Shown here: positions 6,279-12,194 of the stretch, piece by piece
Numbering within the stretch: the stretch's first letter is position 1
Layout: every line of letters starts with the position of its first letter
Assembly (NCBI GenBank): GCA_002373205.1
Contig: DFJV01000114.1
Location: forward strand, 1-12,194
Direction: 5' to 3'
DNA length: 12,194 bases
Source of the DNA: Treponema sp. UBA3662
GTDB lineage: Bacteria > Spirochaetota > Spirochaetia > Treponematales > Treponemataceae
The notes under the pieces: generated by a model
The model's database searches: none
What the model was told of the DNA's origin: nothing
Seen by the model: the letters and a program-made list of their open reading frames with translations, nothing else
Made by a program: the position numbers and the translations under genes

Positions 6279-8243
6279 TTATTTTGCCAAAAGCTCTGCA
6301 AGCTTGTCTGCTGTAAAGCCAAGGTGTTCTGCAACCTTTGCGGCAGGTCCTGATTCGCCAAAGTCGTTGAGCGTAAAGAGGTCGGACTTCTTTGCAAAGC
6401 CTTCCCATCCCATGCGGGAACCTGCTTCTGCAACAACAACGCGCTTTGCTCCTCCGATTACTTCCTTCTGCAAGGCTTCGTCGTTGGAAAGCTTTGTAAG
6501 GTCAAATACAGAAACTACGCGGATCTTCTTTGAAGAAACCTTCTTTGCGGCTTCAAGTGCCATGTTCACTTCTGAGCCTGTTGCAAGAATGGTAATGTCC
6601 GGAGTGTCTGCTCCCTTCTGCACGATGTATGCACCGCGGCGGGCGTTCTTCTGCCAGTCCTTGTCTTCCTTTGCGTAAACAACCAGTGCCTGGCGGCTGA
6701 ATGCCATACAAACCGGGTGATCCTTTGATTCCAAAGCCATTTCCCATGCAACCTGGGATTCTTCTGCATCACCTGGGCGCAAAACCTGTACGTTTGGAAT
6801 AACGCGGAGGGCTGCAAGGGTTTCGATTGGCTGGTGGGTAGGACCGTCTTCGCCAACGTAGATTGAATCGTGAGTAAGGATGTAGATGTTAGGAATTTTT
6901 GCAAGTGCTGCAACGCGGAGTGAACCGCGCAGGTAGTCGCTGAACACAAGGAATGTTGCGCCGAATGCGCGGAGACCACCGTGGAGGTTGATGCCGCTCA
7001 TCACCTGGCTCATTGCAAATTCGCGGATACCGTATTCGATTGTGCGTCCCTTGCGGTTTGCAGCTGAATATGTTCCGTCGTCATTCTTAACCTTTGTCTT
7101 GTTTGGTGCCTGGAGGTCTGCTGAACCGCCAACGAGCCATTCAAAGCGGTCTGCCATAACGTTAAGGCTCTTTCCGCTAGCATCGCGTGTGGCAAGCTTG
7201 TCGCCAACATTGTATGATGGGGCAGGGCAGTCTCCTGTCTGCTTTTCTGTCCAGTAGGCATCCCACTTCTTGCGCAGGTCTGGGTTTTCCTTTGACCATG
7301 CGTCAAATTCTGCCTTCCACTCTTCTTCTGCTGCGGCAAGTTCCTTGCGGCGGCTTTCGAAGAATGAATATGCTTCAGGAACAACATAGAAGTCTTTGTC
7401 TACAGGAAGACCAAGTGCCTCTTTTGCAGCCTTAACACCGTCTACGCCAAGCGGTGCGCCGTGAACGTCTGCTGTACCCTCTTTTGGAGCGCCCTTACCG
7501 ATTACAGACTTAAGGATGATGATAGTGGGCTTGTTCTTTTCTGCCTTTGCAATGTCAACAAGGTCGATGATTTCCTTGATGTTGTACATGCTTCCGCGGA
7601 GAACCTGCCATCCATAAGAGTCAAAACGCTTCTGGATGTCGTCCGTAAAGGTAATGTCTGTGCTTCCGTCAATGGAAATTTTGTTTTCGTCATAGAAAAG
7701 GATAAGCTTTCCAAGCTTAAGGTTTCCTGCAAGGGAACATGCTTCCTGGGAAACGCCCTCTTCAAGACAGCCTTCACCGGTCAAAGCGTATGTGTAGTGG
7801 TCAACGATTGTGTGGTGGCTTGTGTTAAAGCGCTCTGCAAGCATTGATTCTGCAACCGCAAAACCAACGGCAGCAGCAATGCCCTGACCGAGTGGGCCGG
7901 ATGTGCATTCAACACCGTCTGTGTATCCACGCTCCGGGTGTCCAGGGCACTTTGAGCCAACCTGGCGGAAGCTCTTTATGTCGTCCATGGAAACCTTGTA
8001 GCCTGCCAAGTGCAGGATTGAATAGAGGAACATGGATGCGTGTCCTGCAGAAAGAATAAAGCGGTCGCGGTCAACCCATGAAGAGTCAACAGGATTGTGC
8101 TTCATTACAGCACCGTACAAAACTGCCGCAAGTTCCGCAGCTCCAAGTGGTGTTCCCGGATGGCCAGAATTTGCCTTCTGAATGGCATCCATAGAAAGGC
8201 TGCGAACGGAAAGCGCTACAGCTTCCAAATCTTTTGTATTCAT
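6279..8243 (-). CDS. tkt: Transketolase
   Basis: This cytoplasmic thiamine-diphosphate enzyme of the non-oxidative pentose phosphate pathway transfers two-carbon units between ketose and aldose phosphates. The product is 654 residues, the normal full length. H28 in NSGHPG, H261 in HGAPLG, the catalytic E408 in YGIREFAM, H458-D459 in THDS and H470 in GPTHQPIE are all in place. The cofactor motif starts at 156-158 as GEG instead of the usual GDG, with N187 in FYDENKIS present; the metal-ligand Asp is therefore a Glu, a conservative change confirmed by the GAA codon. The ATG at 8243 is preceded by AAGGAG (8255-8250) at 6 bases. It is the last gene of an apparent operon, 33 bases after the EIIA gene, and ends at the bidirectional terminator. 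The operon position behind a PTS-type regulator suggests carbon- or nitrogen-linked control, but that is inference. Confidence 0.97.
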   Translation of the reverse strand: MNTKDLEAVALSVRSLSMDAIQKANSGHPGTPLGAAELAAVLYGAVMKHNPVDSSWVDRDRFILSAGHASMFLYSILHLAGYKVSMDDIKSFRQVGSKCPGHPERGYTDGVECTSGPLGQGIAAAVGFAVAESMLAERFNTSHHTIVDHYTYALTGEGCLEEGVSQEACSLAGNLKLGKLILFYDENKISIDGSTDITFTDDIQKRFDSYGWQVLRGSMYNIKEIIDLVDIAKAEKNKPTIIILKSVIGKGAPKEGTADVHGAPLGVDGVKAAKEALGLPVDKDFYVVPEAYSFFESRRKELAAAEEEWKAEFDAWSKENPDLRKKWDAYWTEKQTGDCPAPSYNVGDKLATRDASGKSLNVMADRFEWLVGGSADLQAPNKTKVKNDDGTYSAANRKGRTIEYGIREFAMSQVMSGINLHGGLRAFGATFLVFSDYLRGSLRVAALAKIPNIYILTHDSIYVGEDGPTHQPIETLAALRVIPNVQVLRPGDAEESQVAWEMALESKDHPVCMAFSRQALVVYAKEDKDWQKNARRGAYIVQKGADTPDITILATGSEVNMALEAAKKVSSKKIRVVSVFDLTKLSNDEALQKEVIGGAKRVVVAEAGSRMGWEGFAKKSDLFTLNDFGESGPAAKVAEHLGFTADKLAELLAK

Positions 8244-8276
8244 ATACTTCTCCTTTTAAGGGTCTAAGGACCTTCC

Positions 8277-8744
8277 CTAAACGCCTGAATTTACAATTGC
8301 TGAAGTGAGTTTTTTTATGTCCGGCCTGGTTTCCAAAAGGTCTCGGAAAGCCTTGTCGTGTATTAGCTTTGCAATGGCAGAAAGCGCCTGAATGTGAACC
8401 TGGTTGGACTTTGAAAGCAGAATGAACATTGTGCCCACCTTGCGCTCATCCGGCTCACCCATGGAAAGGGGCTTCTTGGGGTAGCAGACTATGATGCGCT
8501 GGTCTTCATCGTTTTTTATAAGCGGCTTCCTGGGGTGGGGAATTGCAATCCCGTTGCCAACAGCCGTGCTAAGGATTTTCTCGCGCTCAACAAGCTCGTT
8601 CCTAAAGACGGTGCGCTCAAGGCTAATCGGCAGCGGCACAATCTTGGAAACGGCATCATAGATTTCTTCCGGGGTTGAACCTTCAATATTGTCAAAAACC
8701 CCACCGTTTTCTATAAGCTGACAAATGTTAAAAGCGGAATCCAT
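8277..8744 (-). CDS. PTS EIIA domain protein of the fructose/mannitol/nitrogen-regulatory type (PtsN-like)
   Basis: The 155-residue protein is a stand-alone EIIA of the PtsN/FruA family, which accepts phosphate from HPr or an NPr-like carrier. H70 in GIAIPHPR is the phospho-acceptor; H117 in HIQALSAIAKLI is the second conserved active-site His. There is no EIIB or EIIC domain, nor any gene for them here, so a regulatory role like PtsN (EIIA-Ntr) is more likely than sugar transport. The ATG at 8744 is chosen because GGGGAG (8755-8750) sits 5 bases upstream; an earlier in-frame TTG at 8768 would add eight residues but has no such support. It starts 27 bases after the stop of the 492-residue gene and ends 33 bases before tkt, so the three are probably co-transcribed. 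Confidence 0.9.
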   Translation of the reverse strand: MDSAFNICQLIENGGVFDNIEGSTPEEIYDAVSKIVPLPISLERTVFRNELVEREKILSTAVGNGIAIPHPRKPLIKNDEDQRIIVCYPKKPLSMGEPDERKVGTMFILLSKSNQVHIQALSAIAKLIHDKAFRDLLETRPDIKKLTSAIVNSGV

Positions 8745-8771
8745 TTTTTCTCCCCAACCTCTTTGCAAAGG

Positions 8772-10250
8772 TCATCTTACAATCTTAAATCTGTTCGTCT
8801 TTTGTGACAGCACGGCTTCCCGCAGAACGTCACAAATGTCTTCAAAATTCCATTCCATGCCTTCAAGAGAAAGCAAAAGCGCAGCCCTGTCCTCCTCCAC
8901 ATGGTCGTTTTCTGCCACGGAATGAAGAATCCTAACCAGGTGCGAATAAAGCTGCGTAAGCACAACAAGCTCCTGCTGGGGGAACTTGCCCATGGAATCA
9001 CTGGACGAATCTATGGAAAAAACAAGCTCGTTCACCTTGGAAAAAAGAGCCAGAGCCTTTTCCCTAACCTCGCCGCAGTCCTGATCCGCAAACCAGTTGT
9101 ACTTTTTAGAGATTATATCACTTCGTTCCTTTAGTTTCAACAGAACATCTTCTTTTTCGCCTTCCTGAAAGACATAATCCTTGGGAAACATAAAGCTTAC
9201 CAGGCCCGGAATGTCCACCTTGCGCTTAAAATGCATGTTGATTATGTACTGGTCCACAATCTCCGGCGGAACGTGGAACCACAAAAAGTCCTTGCCCTTG
9301 TAGGCCGGGTTCTGCTCAATCCTGTCAAGATCCTCTTCGTTCCAGGAACCAACGGCAGGAACGTCCTTACCCTTGTGCCAGAAGCGCGACTCAACTCCAA
9401 AGGGCTGAATTCCCACGTTCTGGGCATATTGATTGATGAATTCTTCTATAGAACCGCACAACGGAATGCAAAGCCGCTCTATTTCCCTGCAAAAGACGTT
9501 TGCAAGCTGGTCTTCCATGCAGGCGCATGGGCCGTCAATGTCAAAGCTCCGCTGCAGTGCGCTCTCCAGAGTCTTGTACCACTCAAGGCGCATGCTGCCC
9601 TCAAGCCCCCGGTTAAAGACGTTGTCCCCGTCGTGAACCACAGTCATCCTTATGTCGCCACGGTCCCAGTCCGAAACACAGCAGAGAAAGCGGTCCCCCT
9701 TCTGCATACCGTATTTTTCTATGAATGGCGTAATGTCTATACCCGTAAGGTGCACCGTATTGGGAAGCTCAAATTCCCTCTGAACAAAGTCCAGGTCCTT
9801 GTTTGCCGGGTCTGCAACAATGTACTGGGGCGCATATTCCTCCCCGTAGAGAATGAACATGTCTATGGCAAGGTCACTGTCAAAATCTGCGGTCTTCTTC
9901 TTTAGCTTCTTATTGTCCTCATCGTAAAAATTCAGGGTGGAAGAAACGATTTCGCTGTCCACAAAGGGAATGCAGCGCGAGCCGGGAATCAGAATCTTCT
10001 GGTCAAATTCCTTGGCGGTGGGCTTTATGCTAAAAAGCTCTCCCGTAAAAACCCCGGCCCTTGTAATGTAGCGGCCGTTTTCCAGACAAAAAACAAGGGG
10101 ACTTGACTCCAGGTACTCCTGGGCTTCCTTTGAAGAAATCTTAAATTCGCCTCCAAATTCAGCCGTAAGCCTAGACACATCGCGCGCTGTAAAGTTCTTG
10201 CAGCACCTTCTGAGGAATTTGTCTATTATCAACTGAGTCTGAAGATTCAT
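8772..10250 (-). CDS. Unknown 492-aa protein, possible N-terminal winged-helix domain, heads the PtsN-tkt operon
   Basis: I do not recognise the family with certainty; it reads like a conserved protein of treponemes. Residues about 5-65 have the pattern of a winged-helix or HARE-HTH-type domain: DKFLRRCCKNFTARDVSRL, a second helix around KEAQEYLESSP, then a hairpin ending ENGRYITRAGVF. This is followed by GELFSIKPTAKEFDQKILIPGSRCIPFV (70-97), a compact beta-like segment. The rest (100-492) is mostly mixed alpha/beta, soluble and acidic, with Trp-rich patches (FWHKGK near 291, FLWFHVP near 325) and a helical C-terminus. No signal peptide, membrane segment or catalytic motif is visible. It starts at the ATG at 10250 without a Shine-Dalgarno site and is followed after 27 bases by the EIIA gene. 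Its place suggests it works with, or is controlled by, the EIIA protein; a transcription-related role is inferred only from the putative DNA-binding fold. Confidence 0.8.
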   Translation of the reverse strand: MNLQTQLIIDKFLRRCCKNFTARDVSRLTAEFGGEFKISSKEAQEYLESSPLVFCLENGRYITRAGVFTGELFSIKPTAKEFDQKILIPGSRCIPFVDSEIVSSTLNFYDEDNKKLKKKTADFDSDLAIDMFILYGEEYAPQYIVADPANKDLDFVQREFELPNTVHLTGIDITPFIEKYGMQKGDRFLCCVSDWDRGDIRMTVVHDGDNVFNRGLEGSMRLEWYKTLESALQRSFDIDGPCACMEDQLANVFCREIERLCIPLCGSIEEFINQYAQNVGIQPFGVESRFWHKGKDVPAVGSWNEEDLDRIEQNPAYKGKDFLWFHVPPEIVDQYIINMHFKRKVDIPGLVSFMFPKDYVFQEGEKEDVLLKLKERSDIISKKYNWFADQDCGEVREKALALFSKVNELVFSIDSSSDSMGKFPQQELVVLTQLYSHLVRILHSVAENDHVEEDRAALLLSLEGMEWNFEDICDVLREAVLSQKTNRFKIVR

Positions 10251-10257
10251 ACACTAT

Positions 10258-10286
10258 AAGATAACGTATTTTTGCAAATAAAAAAA
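10258..10286 (-). promoter_or_regulatory. Probable promoter of the orf492-EIIA-tkt operon (weak -35); predicts a leaderless first gene
   Basis: On the minus strand a -10-like TATCTT (10263-10258) ends 7 bases before the ATG at 10250. The 17-base-spaced -35 position is TTTTTT (10286-10281), a poor match to TTGACA, which may mean activator dependence. No Shine-Dalgarno sequence precedes the ATG. An alternative TATAGT (10258-10253) is too close to the start codon. Confidence 0.45.
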
Positions 10287-10299
10287 GGGTTTTGCAAAA
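10269..10299. promoter_or_regulatory. Possible operator: two TTTTGCAAA palindromic sites 20 bases apart
   Basis: TTTTGCAAA occurs at 10270-10278 and 10290-10298, with symmetrical cores TTTGCAAA, spaced 20 bases (about two helical turns) and overlapping the spacer and -35 region of the operon promoter. This arrangement is typical of repressor or activator binding; the protein is unknown. Confidence 0.35.
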
Positions 10300-10356
10300 A
10301 TTTTAGCCTAAATCAACAATTTGCCATTCTTCTGGAGCGTATTTTGTCTTTTAACT

Positions 10357-10570
10357 GTGTCCGGCACTCCGTGTCCGGCCAGAACCGCGGCATTTTATCC
10401 GGTAGAACAAGCAGCGCCATGGAGGGCGCGTCTTTTGTTTGCAGATAGCAATCTGCAAGTTTTCGTAAGAAAACTTGAGGGTAAAAAATTGCAAGGAGGC
10501 AATTTTTTACCCAGGGCCCTTCCAATCGGGGCTAGGCTTAATATCAAGTAAGCCCGCTAAGCAAAGCCCC
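10357..10570. other. Candidate structured element B: chain of perfect hairpins
   Basis: The gap between the ATPase stop and the orf492 start holds five near-contiguous inverted repeats: GCGCC/GGCGC (10414-10429); TTGCAGAT-agca-ATCTGCAA (10439-10458); CAAGTTTTC-gtaa-GAAAACTTG (10456-10477); a perfect 14-bp stem GGGTAAAAAATTGC (10479-10492) / GCAATTTTTTACCC (10499-10512) with loop AAGGAG; and GGGGCT (10528-10533) / AGCCCC (10565-10570) enclosing GGCTTA (10535-10540) / TAAGCC (10549-10554). A 9-base direct repeat GTGTCCGGC lies at 10357-10365 and 10371-10379. On the minus strand 10539-10514 matches element A at 23 of 26 positions. No coding frame is convincing. The strong 14-bp hairpin could also stop ATPase transcription. 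Confidence 0.55.
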
Positions 10571-10594
10571 AGTGGCATGCCGTCATTATTCTTT

Positions 10595-11866
10595 CTACTC
10601 CCTCAAACACCCCACCGGCACCACATAGACTCCATCTTCACGACGGTATGCATATTTTCCAGTTCCCGTAAGCACCATCAGGAATGACGGTTCTTTCATT
10701 TTCTTCGTATCAATTTTATCCCTGAACTTCTTAAGGTTTTCGGCTCCTTCTTCAATCAAATGGTCTCCTCCAAGTTTTATTTCAATCAAACCGAATGAAC
10801 CATTTCGTAAATGAATAACTGCATCGCATTCAAGGCCAGATTTATCACGGTAATGGTACACTTCTCCATCAAGACTTTCTGCATAAACACGAAGATCTCG
10901 TACACACAAGGTTTCAAAGAACAAACCCATTGTATTCAAATCTTTTACAAGATCATTTGGACCAAGGCCTAAGCTTGCTGTTGCAATTGATGGGTCAGTA
11001 AAGTATCGGGTATCTGAAGTTCTGATTGCGGTTTTTGAACGGAGGTTCGGATTCCATGCCGGCATATCTTCTATTACAAAGATTTTTCGCAATGCGTTTG
11101 TATAGGCATAAACGGTATCTTCTGTAAGGCTTTCTGCATCATTTGCCAGAATATCATCACGAAGAACAGTATAAGCAGTTTGTGTGCCCTGATTTCGTGC
11201 ATATGATTTCATAAGTCTCTTTGCTCGTTCTGAATCGCGCTTTACATTATCAACCCTGGAAATATCTGAGTTTACAATTGCATCAAAATAATCTAAGGCC
11301 TGCTCAAGAGCAATGTCATCTTCCATGTCAATAGCTCCAGGCCAGCCTCCTCGACAAATTAAAAATGCAAGTCTATCAATGCTTTCTATTTTATTTTCAG
11401 CAAGAAGCTTTTTCGGTTGATTGAACATTTCCTTTAAGCTGACTTCTCCAGATGATTCACCGGATTCAAACAAGGACATAGGCCGCATTTTTATCCATGC
11501 AAAACGGCCGGTTCCTGTGTGAAATATTTCATCGGTTTCAGGAGGTACTGCCGAACCTGTAAGAATAAACTGTCCTACAGTATTTCTATGGTCAACTTCA
11601 AAACGAACTGCATCCCATAGCTTCGGCGCAATCTGCCATTCATCTATCAGACGCGGAGTTTCTCCCTGCAGAAGTTTTGACGGGGCTATATCTGCAGCCG
11701 CAAGATTTGCTTTAACATCTTCGGGCTTAGACATATACAAAATACTTTTTGCCGTCTGTTCTGCAGTTGTCGTCTTTCCGCACCATTTAGGCCCCTGGAT
11801 AAGGACAGCTCCTTTTCCTTTTAGCTTGCGGGCAAGGATATTGTCTGTAATTCGCGGTCTATACAT
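10595..11866 (-). CDS. AAA-type ATPase with DUF4143 C-terminal domain
   Basis: The 423-residue protein belongs to the widespread AAA_14/DUF4143 group of single-gene ATPases. Walker A is GPKWCGKT (25-32), Walker B LIDE (73-76), and a sensor-like ILTGSA is at 101-106. The middle and C-terminal part carries the DUF4143 pattern (GLFFETLCVRDL at 314-325), ending with ECDAVI (346-351) and IEIKLGG (361-367), which has the D...ExK spacing of the PD-(D/E)xK nuclease-like fold. The biological role of this group is not established; it is often found in multiple copies, in variable chromosome regions. It begins at the ATG at 11866, 6 bases after a -10 box, without a Shine-Dalgarno site. The gene reads AT-richer than its neighbours and lies beside a transposase remnant, so acquisition by transfer is plausible. 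Family call firm, function unknown. Confidence 0.88.
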   Translation of the reverse strand: MYRPRITDNILARKLKGKGAVLIQGPKWCGKTTTAEQTAKSILYMSKPEDVKANLAAADIAPSKLLQGETPRLIDEWQIAPKLWDAVRFEVDHRNTVGQFILTGSAVPPETDEIFHTGTGRFAWIKMRPMSLFESGESSGEVSLKEMFNQPKKLLAENKIESIDRLAFLICRGGWPGAIDMEDDIALEQALDYFDAIVNSDISRVDNVKRDSERAKRLMKSYARNQGTQTAYTVLRDDILANDAESLTEDTVYAYTNALRKIFVIEDMPAWNPNLRSKTAIRTSDTRYFTDPSIATASLGLGPNDLVKDLNTMGLFFETLCVRDLRVYAESLDGEVYHYRDKSGLECDAVIHLRNGSFGLIEIKLGGDHLIEEGAENLKKFRDKIDTKKMKEPSFLMVLTGTGKYAYRREDGVYVVPVGCLRE

Positions 11867-11872
11867 AACTAC

Positions 11873-11901
11873 AGTTTACATTCTGTTTGGCGTTTTGTCA
11901 A
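11873..11901 (-). promoter_or_regulatory. Promoter of the DUF4143 ATPase gene; predicts a leaderless mRNA
   Basis: On the minus strand: perfect -35 TTGACA (11901-11896), 17-base spacer, -10 TAAACT (11878-11873), then 6 bases to the ATG at 11866, placing +1 on the start codon. No Shine-Dalgarno sequence is seen. Confidence 0.72.
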
Positions 11902-11943
11902 CTTTTTGTTTGGTGATTCGGCGGTTTTTCATTTGGCGTTTTG
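11886..11943 (+). repeat. 12-base direct repeat pair upstream of the ATPase gene
   Basis: TTTGGCGTTTTG occurs at 11886-11897 and 11932-11943, with looser relatives between them (TTTGGTGATT, then CGGCGGTTTTT). The first copy overlaps the -35 box of the ATPase promoter; the second abuts the transposase remnant. They could be regulator sites or traces of insertion. Confidence 0.45.
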
Positions 11944-12194
11944 GCAATACCGGGGAGAGCTACAAGCCCACAAGACCGATTACTATGCTTACCGCTGTAA
12001 GATAATCAACAAAGTCCTTTATGTGACCCTGACAATCAACTGGAAGGGCAGAAAAGAGGTTTTAGGGCTCTGACTTGCAGACACCGATGGAGCAAAACTC
12101 TGGATGAGCGTTCTCATAGACATCAAGAACCGCGGCGTTGAAGACTTCCTTATTTCTCGGCTTTAATTACCCCCTGCCATTTACACAGAATTTA
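11942..12194 (+). pseudogene. Decayed IS256-family (mutator-type) transposase fragment
   Basis: Frame 11942 onward reads WQYRGELQ, then YYAYRCKIINKVLYVTLTI, NWKGRKEVLGL, a stop, LADTDGAKLWMSVLIDIKNRGVEDFLI. This follows the central IS256 transposase region, whose usual form is ...NKAVYVAIGI..G.KEVLGLWI...EGAKFWL.VL.ELKNRGV.DILI. A TGA (12071-12073) replaces the normal Trp after VLGL, and TAA (12164-12166) interrupts the DGL.G segment. The sequence after the second stop (LPPAIYTEF) resembles the next conserved stretch, with a few residues missing. The N-terminal part of the gene and the inverted terminal repeats are not visible; the remainder may continue beyond the window. It is an inactive remnant marking past insertion at this edge. 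Confidence 0.82.

Noticed and set aside
6163..6678. 171-codon plus-strand open frame opposite the end of tkt
   Set aside because: Crosses the bidirectional terminator and is antisense to a well-supported enzyme gene; Ser- and Ala-rich shadow.
8745..8768. Upstream TTG start for the EIIA gene
   Set aside because: The ATG at 8744 has GGGGAG at 5 bases, and the family N-terminus fits there; the upstream extension covers the Shine-Dalgarno site itself.
9231..9905. 224-codon plus-strand open frame inside orf492
   Set aside because: It lies wholly opposite a gene with consistent codon structure and lacks any family motif or start signal; an antisense shadow.
10414..10512. CRISPR array or tandem-repeat reading of the hairpin chain
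   Set aside because: The hairpins differ in sequence from each other, and there are no regularly spaced identical repeats.
12071..12073. TGA at a conserved Trp position as a sign of UGA recoding to Trp
   Set aside because: A second stop (TAA at 12164) and missing residues show decay; TGA also ends several intact genes in the window, such as dgt, fcl and orf492.

Overview
The window looks like a chromosomal segment of a Treponema-like spirochaete. That is a judgement from recalled resemblance of the proteins and from the moderate GC with many short dispersed hairpin repeats; no marker such as 16S rRNA is present, so the assignment is only moderately secure. It encodes eight genes plus one decayed transposase, separated by unusually structured intergenic DNA.

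Layout: 1-483 holds a palindromic repeat, a 56-residue very acidic small protein and a chain of hairpins ending in two terminator-like structures. 519-3503 (+) encodes an exported, two-lobed M16-peptidase-like protein that has lost the zinc-binding motif. It converges with a 5-formyltetrahydrofolate cyclo-ligase gene (4115-3516, -). The 757-base divergent gap that follows (4116-4872) is packed with repeats and possible RNA structures. dgt (4873-6159, +), an HD-type dNTP triphosphohydrolase, converges on a bidirectional terminator with an apparent three-gene operon read leftward: an unknown 492-residue protein with a possible winged-helix N-terminus (10250-8772), a PtsN-type PTS EIIA (8744-8277) and transketolase (8243-6279). 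Another hairpin-rich gap (10251-10594) separates this operon from an AAA ATPase/DUF4143 gene (11866-10595, -). The right edge holds a broken IS256-family transposase.

Two patterns deserve attention. First, all five genes that sit directly behind a promoter (M16-like, fcl, dgt, orf492, ATPase) have a -10-like box ending 6-7 bases before the ATG and no Shine-Dalgarno sequence, so their mRNAs should be leaderless. The two operon-internal genes (EIIA, tkt) and the small acidic gene have good Shine-Dalgarno sites. Second, three intergenic elements (4223-4393, 4658-4747, about 10357-10570) share short GGA-rich motifs beside long complementary helices and look like members of one dispersed structured-element family.
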